Shown in pieces: positions 8,558 through 19,288 of a DNA stretch of 64,000 bases. The DNA comes from Gammaproteobacteria bacterium Milos-ODIII6. Lineage in GTDB: Bacteria > Pseudomonadota > Gammaproteobacteria > Chromatiales > Chromatiaceae. Location: contig JAPTHR010000001.1 in assembly GCA_029228645.1 (NCBI GenBank), positions 302,925 to 366,924 on the forward strand, written 5' to 3'. The first letter of the stretch is position 1; each line of letters starts with the position of its first letter. A program made the position numbers and the translations under genes. Under the pieces are notes generated by a model. That model saw only the letters and a list, made by a program, of their open reading frames with translations. It did not search any database and was not told the DNA's origin.

Positions 8558-9583
8558 ATGTCTGGGCTTGCGGGTAAACAGGGCTTTCTCCCCAATTTCT
8601 GCGATATCCGCTTGCTGTTCGCCTGGGTGCTGACCGCGGAGCTGCTGGCGATCGTGCTGTCGCTTGCCGCGCTGCCCCAGGATTTCTGGCAGACGCTCAG
8701 CCTGCGCTCGCTGTTCGTGCAATGGGTCGCGCTGATGCTGGCGCTGATCCTGTGCCTAGGGCGCCGCCACATCAATCGCCTCGGTCACTGGGGCGCCGGC
8801 CTGGTCGCCTGGCTGATTGTCCTGGTCCTGACCCTCGGCGTGCATCTCGCAGCGCAATACCTGCTGCACGGGGTGTGGGGCCTGAGTCCGGCCACCCTGG
8901 CCCCCGCGCTGGCGATCGCCGCCATCGTGAGCGCCGTGGCCCTGCGTTACCTGTATGAGCTGCATCGCCACCAGGAGCGGGAACTGGCCGAGGCGCGCGC
9001 CCGGGCGCAGGCGCTGCAGGCGCGCATCCGGCCGCATTTCCTGTTCAACAGCATGAACACCATTGCCAGCCTGACGCATGTCGATCCCGACCTGGCGGAG
9101 GAGGTGGTGCAGGATCTCTCCGATCTCTTTCGCGCCAGCCTGGCGCATGCCGACCGCCTTTCGACCCTCGAAGAGGAGCTGGCGCTGACACGCGGCTACC
9201 TGCGCATCGAGCAGCAGCGACTCGGGTCGCGCCTGCGGATCACCTGGGATCTGGACGATCTGCCGCTGGATGTGCGCGTTCCGCCGCTGCTGTTGCAGCC
9301 GCTCCTGGAAAACGCGGTCTATCACGGTATCGAGCCGGCGGTTGAAGGCGGCGACATCGTCGTTGCCGGTCGCTTTCGCAAGGGCGTGGTCAACATCAGT
9401 GTGAGCAACACCCTGGCAGAAAAAGGCGATGCAGGGCGGCGCGAAGGGCACCAGATGGCGCAGGCAAACGTCGCCGATCGCCTGTCTGCCTTTTTCGGCG
9501 ACGGCGCCGGGATGCGCGTCGGCGAGGTGGACGGACGCTACCAGGTGCGACTGTTTTTCCCCGCCAGTGGAGCGCAGGAGTGA
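8558..9583 (+). CDS. algZ: LytS/AlgZ-type sensor histidine kinase
   Basis: A 341-residue inner-membrane kinase. Four hydrophobic segments occupy ~17-130, followed by a coiled coil (REEL-type, [19 protein letters not shown]). The His_kinase domain of the LytS group has the phospho-acceptor in [11 protein letters not shown] (H160). The ATPase N-box is [11 protein letters not shown]. The N-terminus [16 protein letters not shown] matches AlgZ (FimS). It overlaps algR by 4 nt (GTGA). In pseudomonads this pair controls alginate, type IV pili and virulence; the target regulon here is unknown. There is no Shine-Dalgarno before the ATG, and TATACT lies only 6 nt upstream, so the transcript could be leaderless. 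Confidence 0.88.
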   Translation: MSGLAGKQGFLPNFCDIRLLFAWVLTAELLAIVLSLAALPQDFWQTLSLRSLFVQWVALMLALILCLGRRHINRLGHWGAGLVAWLIVLVLTLGVHLAAQYLLHGVWGLSPATLAPALAIAAIVSAVALRYLYELHRHQERELAEARARAQALQARIRPHFLFNSMNTIASLTHVDPDLAEEVVQDLSDLFRASLAHADRLSTLEEELALTRGYLRIEQQRLGSRLRITWDLDDLPLDVRVPPLLLQPLLENAVYHGIEPAVEGGDIVVAGRFRKGVVNISVSNTLAEKGDAGRREGHQMAQANVADRLSAFFGDGAGMRVGEVDGRYQVRLFFPASGAQE

Positions 9584-10293
9584 AGGTGCTGATTGCCGAT
9601 GACGAACTCCCCGCGCGGCGCCGCCTGGTCGCGATGCTGCGCGAGCTCGATCCCGACGTCGAGATCGTCGCCGAGGCGGGTGACGGCGCCAGCGCGTTGC
9701 AGCTTGCAAGCGAACTCCGGCCGGATCTCGCCCTGCTCGATATCCGCATGCCGGGTATGGATGGCATCCAGGCCGCGCTGCGCATGGCCGAGTTGCCGCG
9801 GGTGCCCACGATCGTGTTTGTCAGTGCCTACGATGAGTACGCCCTCGCCGCGTTCGAGGCCAACGCCATCGATTACCTGCTCAAGCCGGTGCGCAGGGAG
9901 CGCCTGCGCAACGCGCTCGAAAAAGCCTGTGTGTTTACCCAGGTCCAACGCGAGGCCCTGCGCGATGCGCTTCCCGGGTTGCCCGTTACCCAGGCAGGAA
10001 GCCTGCAGCGCATCCCTCTGCAGGAGATCATCTGTCTGCGTGCCGACAGCAAGTATGTCGAGGTCTGCCACACCGGCGGCATCGCCCTGAGCGATACCTC
10101 GCTCAAGGCCATCGAGGAGCAATACCCCGAGCGCTTCCTGCGTATCCACCGGAATGCCCTGGTGGACCCGCGCCGGGCGCGCCTGTTGCGCCCGCGGGGA
10201 AGTGGCATGGTCCTGGAAATGGAGGGCCTGGACAGGCCGTTGGAGGTCAGCCGGCGACACCTCCCGGAGGTCCGTCGGATGCTCAGGTCCTGA
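9580..10293 (+). CDS. algR: LytTR-family response regulator
   Basis: A 237-residue DNA-binding response regulator partnered with AlgZ. The receiver domain (~1-120) has the acidic pocket DDE (7-9), the phospho-acceptor D54 in LLDIRMPGMDG and the conserved Lys in DYLLKPVRRE. The C-terminal LytTR domain (~140-235) contains IICLRADSKYVEV, FLRIHRNALVD and the terminal SRRHLPEVRRML. Translation starts at GTG 9580, overlapping the algZ stop, which implies coupling. AlgR homologues bind DNA as regulators of envelope and surface genes. No binding sites were identified here. Confidence 0.9.
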   Translation: MKVLIADDELPARRRLVAMLRELDPDVEIVAEAGDGASALQLASELRPDLALLDIRMPGMDGIQAALRMAELPRVPTIVFVSAYDEYALAAFEANAIDYLLKPVRRERLRNALEKACVFTQVQREALRDALPGLPVTQAGSLQRIPLQEIICLRADSKYVEVCHTGGIALSDTSLKAIEEQYPERFLRIHRNALVDPRRARLLRPRGSGMVLEMEGLDRPLEVSRRHLPEVRRMLRS

Positions 10294-10335
10294 AACGCCG
10301 CCAGTTTGGGGCTCGCGACCCCCGGGAATCCGGTG

Positions 10336-10743
10336 TCAGGTGTCAGGTACCAGCCCGGACAGGACCATATCGGTGTAACCGACGATCCCTACGACCTCGC
10401 CGTGGTCGATCACTGGCGCACGCGCGATCCCGAAATTCTCGAACAGGCGCGCGCAGTAGCGGATGTCCATCTGCGGTGACACCGAGAGCACCGGCTTGGT
10501 CATGATCTCGTACAGGTTGACCCGTTCGGGGGCGCGATCACGCGCCAACACCTGCTTGGCAATGTCGGAATAGCCGACGAAGCCGAATTCATCATTCTGG
10601 TCACGTTTGCGCACCAGCAGGCACTTGGTCTCCGGGTGCTTGGCTTCGCGCAGGGCCTCGGCCACGGTGGCCATGCCGTCGATCATGTCGAATCCGGTCT
10701 TCATCACGTCGCGCACGCGCATGATCTTTGTATGAGTGCTCAT
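10336..10743 (-). CDS. Two-CBS-domain protein
   Basis: A 135-residue cytoplasmic protein made of a single CBS pair: repeat one ~8-70 (VRDVMKTGFDMIDGMATVAEAL ends before YSDIAKQV), repeat two ~80-132 (YEIMTKPVLSVSP ... HGEVVGIVGYTDMVLSGL). CBS pairs bind adenosine nucleotides or related ligands and regulate attached or neighbouring proteins. It is the last gene of a minus-strand operon: its ATG overlaps the stop of the PII-like gene (ATGA, 10740-10743), which follows two DUF1538 membrane proteins. It is likely an energy-status sensor for that membrane pair; inference from context. Confidence 0.85.
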   Translation of the reverse strand: MSTHTKIMRVRDVMKTGFDMIDGMATVAEALREAKHPETKCLLVRKRDQNDEFGFVGYSDIAKQVLARDRAPERVNLYEIMTKPVLSVSPQMDIRYCARLFENFGIARAPVIDHGEVVGIVGYTDMVLSGLVPDT

Positions 10744-11090
10744 ATCTCTTCCTCCACGACTTCCTGCAGACGTACAACCTGTTGCGTGATACCCACCGCA
10801 TCCTCCACGTCGATCTGGAAGGCGATGCCGGTGCCTGGTTCCTCTTCAAAGTGCCCCTCGGTCTCGATGGTCTCGAGAATGTATCTGGCGAGGTGTTCCT
10901 CCACCAGGAACATGATCACGTCGCGCTGGGTCTCGAGGTCCAATCCGAGGAAGGTCTTGGTCCCTTTGAGTCCCTCACCGCGTGCATTGGTGATCACCGT
11001 GGCGCCGGTCGCACCCGCCTCGCGGGCAGCCTTCATGACTCGGTCGGTCTTACTATCTTCGATAAACGTTATCAGCAGCTTGAAGTGCAT
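10740..11090 (-). CDS. PII-like signalling protein
   Basis: A 116-residue ferredoxin-fold protein of the PII superfamily (MHFKLLITFIEDSKTDRVMKAAREAGATGATVI, a typical beta-alpha-beta opening with the GATG turn). The T-loop region (TNARGEGLKGTKTFLGLD) differs from GlnB/GlnK and lacks the uridylylation Tyr context, so it belongs to the PII-like group attached to membrane transporters (compare SbtB beside SbtA). Start at 11090 (MHFKLL) rather than the in-frame 11132, because only the former gives the normal PII N-terminus. It sits between two DUF1538 genes and a CBS gene and overlaps the latter by 4 nt. Confidence 0.8.
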   Translation of the reverse strand: MHFKLLITFIEDSKTDRVMKAAREAGATGATVITNARGEGLKGTKTFLGLDLETQRDVIMFLVEEHLARYILETIETEGHFEEEPGTGIAFQIDVEDAVGITQQVVRLQEVVEEEI

Positions 11091-11104
11091 CGATATATTC
11101 CTGG

Positions 11105-11875
11105 TTAACTGGAACGACGGCGCGCCCGCCACTCGGCGAGTTGGGCATAGGCGATAACCGAAATAATGGGAAAAAGACTGGCAAAGGCGATCAGGCCGAA
11201 ACCGTCCAGGGCCGCGCTGCGCCCCGGAACCGTGCTGGCCAGGCCAAGGCCAAGCGCCGCCACCAGCGGCACGGTGACAGTGGAGGTTGTGACGCCGCCG
11301 GAATCGTAGGCCAGCGCCACGATCGCACGCGGTGCAAACACCGTCTGGATCACCACCACCAGGTAACCGACGATGATGTACCAGTGCAGCGGCGTGCCGG
11401 TGATGATGCGGAAGACGCCCAGCGTGATCCCCAGCGCGACCCCGATGGCCACCGCGACGCGCAGACCCCAGACGCCAATGCCGCCGCCTGAAACCTCGTT
11501 GGCCTTGATCGCCACCGCCAACAGGGAAGGCTCGGCGATGGTGGTGGAGAAACCGATCGCCAGGGCGAACAGGTAGACCCAGCCATACGAAGTCCAGTCG
11601 ATGCTACTGGCATCGATGGGCGCGCCATCACCAAAAAGGAAGGCCGGATCGGTCAGCTGGGTGGCCATCAGTTTGCCGAGCGGGAAAAGCGCCATTTCCA
11701 GCCCCACAAGGAAAAATGCAAGACCAATCAGGACGTAGACAAAGCCGGTAATCACCTGGCGCATATGCGGGATCGGACGGCGCAGGACCACCAGCTGGAA
11801 ACCGAACAGGATGGCCGCGATGGGCAACACGTCGCGTACGGTGGCGACCAGGGTTTGAAATAGCTGCTCGATCAT
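11105..11875 (-). CDS. DUF1538 multi-pass membrane protein (second copy)
   Basis: A 256-residue integral membrane protein with about seven hydrophobic helices. Family hallmarks are the opening [20 protein letters not shown], the repeat [13 protein letters not shown], and the conserved [20 protein letters not shown] and [14 protein letters not shown]. It is a paralogue of the adjacent upstream gene; the [13 protein letters not shown] core is nearly identical. Start ATG overlaps the upstream stop by 4 nt; the PII-like gene begins 14 nt downstream. Substrate unknown; membership of a transporter-like family regulated by PII and CBS partners is the best inference. Confidence 0.85.
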   Translation of the reverse strand: MIEQLFQTLVATVRDVLPIAAILFGFQLVVLRRPIPHMRQVITGFVYVLIGLAFFLVGLEMALFPLGKLMATQLTDPAFLFGDGAPIDASSIDWTSYGWVYLFALAIGFSTTIAEPSLLAVAIKANEVSGGGIGVWGLRVAVAIGVALGITLGVFRIITGTPLHWYIIVGYLVVVIQTVFAPRAIVALAYDSGGVTTSTVTVPLVAALGLGLASTVPGRSAALDGFGLIAFASLFPIISVIAYAQLAEWRARRRSS

Positions 11876-12609
11876 CTGCTGATCACCATTCCGTAGCCCA
11901 TGACGAACATCATGGGGGTTAGCGAGGCAAACGCGATCAGACCAAAGCCGTCGATCATGGGGTTGCGGCCCTTGATCGAACTCGCCAGGCCGACGCCGAG
12001 TGCAGTGACCAGCGGCACCGTGATGGTGGAGGTCGTCACGCCGCCGGAATCGTACGCGATGCCGATGATCTCTTCCGGCGCGAACCCGGTCATGATGATC
12101 ACGCCGATGTATCCGCCGATGATCAGGTATTGGATCGGCCAGCCGCGCACGATGCGCAGTACGCCAACCAGGATGGCGATGCCAACCGAGAAGGCCACGG
12201 TGTAGCGCAGCCCGAGCGCATAGGCTTCGCGGTGCTCTTCGTCGGCCTCGATCAGCCCGGCCTCGACGGCCACGTGTGCCGCCTCATCCGCGACCGCTAT
12301 CAGGGCCGGTTCCGCGACGGTGGTGCCGAATCCGAGCGCAAACGCGAATGCCAACAGCCAGCTCAGGCTGCCCTTGCGCGCAAAGGCATAGGCCATGCTC
12401 TCGCCGATCGGGAAAAGACCCATCTCCAAACCACGCACGAACAGGGTCAAGCCGATCACCACGAAAAAGGCGCCGATCAGGATGTCGAGCAGGTTGGGGA
12501 TGGGCTGTTGCAGGACGGCCAGCTGGAAGAAGCCTATCACCAGCACGATCGGAGCGAGGTCGCGCAGGCTGTCGACCATTGCCTTGATGAAAGCCCGCAG
12601 GGATTTCAA
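11872..12609 (-). CDS. DUF1538 multi-pass membrane protein (first copy)
   Basis: First gene of the DUF1538-DUF1538-PII-CBS operon; about 245 residues and seven predicted helices. Motifs: [58 protein letters not shown] and [14 protein letters not shown]. It carries an extra hydrophilic loop ([14 protein letters not shown]) absent from the second copy. I chose the TTG at 12609, which has GGAG 7 nt upstream and gives the N-terminus [16 protein letters not shown]; the alternative is ATG 12579. The two paralogues probably form a heterodimeric membrane unit. No known substrate; the family is uncharacterised. Confidence 0.82.
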   Translation of the reverse strand: MKSLRAFIKAMVDSLRDLAPIVLVIGFFQLAVLQQPIPNLLDILIGAFFVVIGLTLFVRGLEMGLFPIGESMAYAFARKGSLSWLLAFAFALGFGTTVAEPALIAVADEAAHVAVEAGLIEADEEHREAYALGLRYTVAFSVGIAILVGVLRIVRGWPIQYLIIGGYIGVIIMTGFAPEEIIGIAYDSGGVTTSTITVPLVTALGVGLASSIKGRNPMIDGFGLIAFASLTPMMFVMGYGMVISR

Positions 12610-12734
12610 ATAACTACTCCGTTTACGCCTTTTCCCACGTCCATGCGCGGCCAGTGGGGGATGGGCAGATGCGCATAGGTTACCGAAAAAAAATCCTACG
12701 CCATATGGGTTCAGCTTAAACGGGTCTAGAATAA

Positions 12735-14601
<1,867 letters not shown>

Positions 14602-14635
14602 GCGACAGAAGCCCGGAATCAGGAGTCACCCCGAA

Positions 14636-15325
14636 ATGAGTCTTCACAAAGAACACAGGACCCACCGAGTCGGATGGTTGCGAGCCGCCGTGCTCGGAGC
14701 AAACGACGGCATCGTATCCACCGCGAGTCTTGTCATTGGCGTTGCGGCGGCTGACACCGCTCACCAGAGCGTCCTCCTGGCGGGTATTGCCGGCCTGGTG
14801 GCCGGCGCCATGTCGATGGCGGCAGGCGAGTATGTCTCTGTGAGCTCACAGTCTGACACTGAGAAGGCTGACCTCGAGATGGAGAAGCGTTCGCTCGAAA
14901 AAAACTGGGACTACGAGCGGGATGAATTAACGAAAATCTATATCGAGCGGGGCCTGACGCCGCAACTGGCGGATGAGGTTTCCGCGCAACTGATGGCGCA
15001 TGATGCACTGGAAACACATGCCCGGGACGAGATTGGAATAACCCAGGGTGGGAAAGCCCGCCCGATACAGGCCGCTCTGGCATCTGCCGGAACATTCACG
15101 CTTGGCGCGGCGCTCCCCTTGCTGGCCGCCTGGATGGCCCCCCTTGCCGACCTGATAGCTTCGGTCGCGGGCCTTTCGATTGTTTTCCTCGCGGTCCTGG
15201 GCGGAGTTGCCGCCCGTGCAGGTGGCGCTCCAGTCGTCAAGGCATCGCTTAGAGTGGGTTTTTGGGGTGCCCTGGCAATGGCGATGACTGCGGCTGTGGG
15301 GCATTTGTTCGGAGTCGTTGCGTGA
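14636..15325 (+). CDS. VIT/CCC1-family membrane transporter
   Basis: A 229-residue membrane protein of the vacuolar iron transporter family, moving Fe2+/Mn2+. The N-terminal helix is RAAVLGANDGIVSTASLVIGVA, followed by AGLVAGAMSMAAGEYVSVSSQ. The cytoplasmic metal-binding loop is rich in Glu (DTEKADLEMEKRSL, ERDELTKIYIERGL, DALETHARDE). Three C-terminal helices complete the five-helix fold. AGGAG lies upstream of the ATG. The gene follows aroE by 34 nt. In bacteria such proteins lower cytoplasmic iron or manganese; the exact metal cannot be read here. Confidence 0.9.
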   Translation: MSLHKEHRTHRVGWLRAAVLGANDGIVSTASLVIGVAAADTAHQSVLLAGIAGLVAGAMSMAAGEYVSVSSQSDTEKADLEMEKRSLEKNWDYERDELTKIYIERGLTPQLADEVSAQLMAHDALETHARDEIGITQGGKARPIQAALASAGTFTLGAALPLLAAWMAPLADLIASVAGLSIVFLAVLGGVAARAGGAPVVKASLRVGFWGALAMAMTAAVGHLFGVVA

Positions 15326-15404
15326 CCCCCTTGCCTGTCCAGCCAGGGAATGGCCATGGCCGGGGCTCCGGATCATGCGGCTGAACGATTTGGTTGGTAA
15401 AAAT

Positions 15405-15821
15405 ATGATTCACGTCCTGTTACGCATCGCTGTCTGGGTTGCCGTTTTTGGCATTGGCTATCTGGTCTTCGGTCCCCAGCTTTTCGATTCGTCGGACAAG
15501 GCCAATCCCTTCGGCAGCGAGAAAATCCTGTATCTGCCGCCGGTCAAGGCGGAGCGCGAAATCGAGTACGAAAAGCGGCTCGAGCAAAGAAGCCTGGACC
15601 GCGACGAGGCCGCGGAATACCGGGCGCTCGTCAAGCAGAGGCAGTCGAATTTCTGGGCCAATCAAGGGCTCTCCGTGGAAGATGCCCTGGCGGGGTTCGA
15701 AACCCAGCGCAAGGAGCGTCTCATCGGAATATTGGCGGAAAGGGGTTTGTCAGGTGACGAGATCGCGATTTTCCTGGCGGTCGTAGAACGCGACCATGCG
15801 GCCCTGTTGGCCGATCGCTAG
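15405..15821 (+). CDS. Hypothetical single-pass membrane protein
   Basis: A short protein (138 residues from ATG 15405) with one N-terminal transmembrane helix (LLRIAVWVAVFGIGYLVFG) and a charged C-terminal part with predicted coiled-coil character (EREIEYEKRLEQRSLDRDEA, then KERLIGILAERGL). The frame overlaps the VIT gene end if the first possible start (15318) is used. ATG 15375 is another option; none has a strong ribosome-binding site. I do not recognise the family. Codon use is like its neighbours, so it is probably a real gene. Topology suggests a membrane anchor with the helical domain on one side. Confidence 0.55.
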   Translation: MIHVLLRIAVWVAVFGIGYLVFGPQLFDSSDKANPFGSEKILYLPPVKAEREIEYEKRLEQRSLDRDEAAEYRALVKQRQSNFWANQGLSVEDALAGFETQRKERLIGILAERGLSGDEIAIFLAVVERDHAALLADR

Positions 15822-15842
15822 CGAAGCGTCCGGCGAGAGCAA

Positions 15843-16244
15843 ATGGCCGTAGAGTCGCTTTACCTGGCGGCCGCGGATGCGATTCTCCTGACCCACGTCC
15901 TGTTTGTCGCCTTCGTCATGCTTGGCCTGGTCTCGATCTTTGTCGGTCGATGGCTGTCGTGGGGGTGGGTCAGAAATTTCCGGTTCCGGTCGCTGCACCT
16001 GTTGGCGATCTCAATCGTTGTGCTGCAAGCCTGGATGGGTGCGGTTTGCCCGCTCACCCGTTGGGAAACGCAGCTGCGCAGGTCGGTAGGGGGAGCAGGC
16101 TACGATGGTTCCTTCGTCCAGTATTGGCTGCAGGCCATCCTCTACTACGAGGCCCCGGATTGGGTGTTTATCCTTGCTTACACTGTGTTCGGCGGGCTGG
16201 TTGTCGCCAGTTGGTTCATCGTTCCGCCAAAGCGCCGGGGATGA
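15843..16244 (+). CDS. DUF2784 membrane protein
   Basis: A 133-residue protein with four hydrophobic segments. The features LTHVLFVAFVMLGLVSIFVG, the central LQAWMGAVCPLTRWE and the C-terminal pattern FVQYWLQAILYYEAPDWVF are the hallmarks of DUF2784. The Cys-Pro-Leu-Thr-x-W-E motif is the most conserved part of the family. Function is unknown. It follows the preceding small membrane protein by 21 nt and may be in the same transcript. Confidence 0.82.
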   Translation: MAVESLYLAAADAILLTHVLFVAFVMLGLVSIFVGRWLSWGWVRNFRFRSLHLLAISIVVLQAWMGAVCPLTRWETQLRRSVGGAGYDGSFVQYWLQAILYYEAPDWVFILAYTVFGGLVVASWFIVPPKRRG

Positions 16245-16509
16245 TGCCGGGTGGATAAGACCGTGCTCAGGTCCGCAGCGACGGTCAGCCGGGCAGCTGG
16301 TTTTCGATTCACTGTTTGCAAAAAACCGTCGTAGCTGCACGACGGTTGGTAGCCAAACAGCCATATAAGAACCTTATAAACTACTGATGTTGACGCCGGC
16401 GCCCTCGCCAGTGGCAGCAATCAGGCAGACTGGAAGTCGACCTGGCCGGGTGCACGGGCCACTTCTTCGGACTGTCCTTTCTCAAACAGATGTTTTTCCG
16501 GAGTATCCC

Positions 16510-17925
16510 ATGCAGTCCAGGAAGTTGTTCCTCATGACCGGCGCCGCCGCCACGGTCGCCGCCTTTTATGCCTACGGCGCCGCGCCTGTCGCGAGCATGC
16601 CGCAGCAGTCGATGACCACTCTGCCGAATGCCCAGCCGGGTGAGTGCTACGCCAAGGTGGTCGTGCCGCCGCAGTACAGCACCAAGATGGTCGAGGTCGT
16701 GGCTCAGGAAGCGAGCGTGCGCTATGAGCCCATCCCCGCCGAATACAGCATGACGGAACAGAAGGTCCTGGTAAAAGACGCCGCCAGGAATATCGTGGCT
16801 TTGCCGGCTGTCTACGAGACCGTGCAGAAAACCGTCGAGCTTGAACCTGCCCGCCGTACCTGGCTGTCGGGACGGTCCTTCCGGGCCGAGCCTGCCAGTC
16901 GCACAGTGCTCGATGCGATCACCGCAAGCGGTATCAAGCTGGACGAACAAGCCGGTGGTAGCTGCCTCAGCGAGTACTACCTGCCAGCCCAGTACCAGAG
17001 CGAGCCGGTGAAGGTCCTCAAGACGGCCGCCTATGAGCAGATCGAAGTGATCCCGGCCCAGTACGACTGGGTCGAGGAGAAGGTCCTGGTGAAAGAGGCC
17101 AGCAAGCAGGTCCTCGAGGTCCCGGCGGTGTACGAGACGGTGTCCGAACAGATCCTGGTCAGCCCGGCCACCACCCAGTGGAAGCAGGGCGCCGGAGCCT
17201 ACCAGAAGCTTGACCACGCGACCGGCGAAATCATGTGCCTGGTCGAGGTGCCCGCGCAGTACAAGACGGTGACCCGCAAGGTGCTCAAGACGCCGGCGAC
17301 CACCAGGGAAGTCGAGGTCCCGGCCGAATACGCCGTCCAGCGCGTATTGAAGCTGGTGAAGCCGGCGCAGGAGCGGCGCGTCCGGATCGAGCCGACCTAC
17401 CACACCCTCAACAAGATGGTGAAGGTCGCCGACGAGCGTTACCTGTGGCAGCCCGACAAGCTGTTCACCCCGGATAATGCACGCGCCACCGGCCAGAGCG
17501 TGTGTCTGAGCGAAACTGCCGCCAAGGTCGCGACGGTGGAGCAGGTGCAGGTCAAGGCAGCGGCGACAACACAGGTGGTCGAGGTGCCCGCGGAATATCG
17601 CACCGTCGCGGTACGTAAGCTGGTCAAGCCAGCACAATCCCGCAAGGTCGAGGTCCCGGCCGTGGTCGAGACCGTGGCCAAGCAGGTCAAGATCGGCGAG
17701 CAGCGCTCGGAGTGGCGCCAGGTTCTGTGCGAGACCAACACCACCCCCGAAGTGGTGAAGCAGCTGCAAGGAGCTTTGAATAAGGCCGGCTTCGACCCCG
17801 GTCCTGCCAATGGCCGTGTGGACAGCCGCACCCTCCAGGCCGTGGATGACTTCCAACGCAGCAAGGGCCTCGAGCGAGGGGGGCTGACCCTGAGCACGCT
17901 TAAGGCGCTGGGTGTGAAGATCTGA
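16510..17925 (+). CDS. Secreted four-repeat protein with C-terminal peptidoglycan-binding domain
   Basis: A 471-residue exported protein. An N-terminal signal/anchor (MQSRKLFLMTGAAATVAAFYA) leads into four repeats, each beginning at a Cys and ending at a Trp: C46-W118, C152-W224, C243-W313 and C332-W402 (Cys-to-Trp distance 72, 72, 70, 70). Each repeat contains VPAxY and KVLVK-type beta strands (for example VPAQYKTVTRKVLK). One further Cys (407) precedes a PG_binding_1 domain at ~413-468 (VVKQLQGALNKAGFDPGPANG). The likely location is the periplasm or envelope, held to peptidoglycan. GGAG precedes the ATG at 16510. I know no name for the repeat; the protein may be a wall-bound scaffold with disulphides. 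Confidence 0.75.
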   Translation: MQSRKLFLMTGAAATVAAFYAYGAAPVASMPQQSMTTLPNAQPGECYAKVVVPPQYSTKMVEVVAQEASVRYEPIPAEYSMTEQKVLVKDAARNIVALPAVYETVQKTVELEPARRTWLSGRSFRAEPASRTVLDAITASGIKLDEQAGGSCLSEYYLPAQYQSEPVKVLKTAAYEQIEVIPAQYDWVEEKVLVKEASKQVLEVPAVYETVSEQILVSPATTQWKQGAGAYQKLDHATGEIMCLVEVPAQYKTVTRKVLKTPATTREVEVPAEYAVQRVLKLVKPAQERRVRIEPTYHTLNKMVKVADERYLWQPDKLFTPDNARATGQSVCLSETAAKVATVEQVQVKAAATTQVVEVPAEYRTVAVRKLVKPAQSRKVEVPAVVETVAKQVKIGEQRSEWRQVLCETNTTPEVVKQLQGALNKAGFDPGPANGRVDSRTLQAVDDFQRSKGLERGGLTLSTLKALGVKI

Positions 17926-17950
17926 CACCTGTTTCGGTTGTTCGCGCCGT

Positions 17951-17983
17951 GGCTGGCCCTGTAACCAGGGCCGGCCATTTTTT
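17951..17983 (+). terminator. Rho-independent terminator
   Basis: GGCTGGCCCTG / CAGGGCCGGCC stem with one mismatch, a TAAC loop and a following T run. It lies 25 nt after the repeat-protein stop. Confidence 0.88.
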
Positions 17984-18064
17984 ATATAAGACTCCCGATG
18001 TTTGGCATTCCTGTCCTGGCATGGCGATACTTGGCGTTACAGGAATCAATGCACGAGGCAGGAA

Positions 18065-18679
18065 ATGAGTGGTTGCTGTGACAATGACTGTTCGATCGAT
18101 GCGCTGCGCGATCGCCAGCGCGGAACGCTCCGGGCTGTACTTGCGATCAACGCGGTCATGTTCCTGGTCATCGTGATGGCCGCTTTGTATGCCCATTCCT
18201 CGGCATTGCTGGCCGACAGCCTCGACAATCTCGGTGATGCCCTGACCTATGCGCTCAGCCTGTATGTGGTTTCGCGCGGCGCAGGCGCCAAGGCGCGGGT
18301 GGCGCTTTTCAAGGGCATTCTCATTCTTGTTGCCGCCCTGGCGGTTGGCGCGCAGCTCATCTACAAGCTGTATGTGCCCTCGATGCCGGTGTTCGAAATC
18401 ATGGGTGCGTTCAGTCTGCTCGCCCTGGCAGCCAATACCTTGTGTCTCTACCTGCTGTGGCGTCACCGCCATGACGATGTGAACATGAGCTCGGTCTGGG
18501 AGTGTTCGCGCAACGACGTTGCGGCGAACCTTGCGGTGCTCCTGGCCGCTGGTGGTGTCTGGCTGACCGCAGCGGCGTGGCCGGATACCGTTGTGGCGAT
18601 CGGTCTGTTGCTGCTCCTGTTGCGCTCGGCGATGCGCGTGATTTCCGGCGCGATGGCAGAGTTGCGTGCTGCCGCTTGA
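18065..18679 (+). CDS. Short cation diffusion facilitator-type transporter
   Basis: A 204-residue membrane protein matching the transmembrane part of CDF transporters. The first helix region has SALLADSLDNLGDALTYALS, carrying the metal-site DxxxD pattern (D-S-L-D-N), with the second site in ECSRNDVAANLAVLL. The N-terminus MSGCCDNDCSID holds three Cys that could bind metal. It lacks the usual C-terminal cytoplasmic domain of about 90 residues, so it belongs to the short ~200-residue subgroup. AGGAA lies directly before the ATG at 18065. It probably exports a divalent metal from the cytoplasm; the ion is unknown. Confidence 0.82.
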   Translation: MSGCCDNDCSIDALRDRQRGTLRAVLAINAVMFLVIVMAALYAHSSALLADSLDNLGDALTYALSLYVVSRGAGAKARVALFKGILILVAALAVGAQLIYKLYVPSMPVFEIMGAFSLLALAANTLCLYLLWRHRHDDVNMSSVWECSRNDVAANLAVLLAAGGVWLTAAAWPDTVVAIGLLLLLLRSAMRVISGAMAELRAAA

Positions 18680-18760
18680 CCATTTGGGATTATCATTCCG
18701 GTTTTGCGGGGCAGCATACGTGTCCGATCCCGCAACCACCTCTCCCAGCAGGGACGTCTC

Positions 18761-19288
18761 ATGAGTGATCCAAGCCCGCACGACTGGACCTATCGCGCCC
18801 TCGTTCTCGGGGTCGTGGCAGTGGCGTTGCTGTTTGGCCTGTGGTTGTGGCGTTCCATCGGTAGTGACGGCGGCGCGGACGAGTACCCGATATCCTGGTT
18901 CATCATCGGTGCCGCGATAATGGGTTCGGTCGCCAACGAGTCCTATCGCCGCGCCGGCCTGCTGCACCCGACGACCGGGCGCATTGCCGCCTACCTGTGC
19001 TGGAAGAGCGCCGTCTCGATCATCTTCGCCTTTCTTCTCTACCTGATGCTGGTCGCGGGCCTCATCGGTGGTGACATGTTCCCCAAGTTCGTCGCCCGCC
19101 CCCTGCCGGAGGGCACCTACTGGAACATGCAGCGATTCCTGACCGACGTCGAACCCGCGACCCACAGGGACATTGCCAAGATCCTGGTGTGGAGCTTCAT
19201 CGCCGGCTATGCCGAGCGGTTCGTGCCCAACCTTGTGGGTAGGATCATCAAATCGGTCGAGCAGGAAGGTGCGGGACGCCAGGCGTAG
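18761..19288 (+). CDS. Hypothetical membrane protein
   Basis: A 175-residue protein with three or four hydrophobic segments (YRALVLGVVAVALLFGLWLW, SWFIIGAAIMGSVA, SIIFAFLLYLMLVAGLIGG) and a soluble C-terminal portion (HRDIAKILVWSFIAGYAERF). The start MSDPSPHDW (18761) is preferred; the frame runs open to 18704, but that extension is basic and unlike a membrane protein N-terminus. I do not recognise the family. It follows the CDF-type gene by about 80 nt on the same strand. Confidence 0.65.
   Translation: MSDPSPHDWTYRALVLGVVAVALLFGLWLWRSIGSDGGADEYPISWFIIGAAIMGSVANESYRRAGLLHPTTGRIAAYLCWKSAVSIIFAFLLYLMLVAGLIGGDMFPKFVARPLPEGTYWNMQRFLTDVEPATHRDIAKILVWSFIAGYAERFVPNLVGRIIKSVEQEGAGRQA

Noticed and set aside
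10320..10360. Short TGTCAGG direct repeat near the end of algR
   Set aside because: Only two 7-bp copies, consistent with chance.
16381..17928. A 515-residue frame opposite the four-repeat protein
   Set aside because: It mirrors the repeats of the sense gene; Leu/His/Gly-rich composition is typical of a shadow frame, with no start signals.
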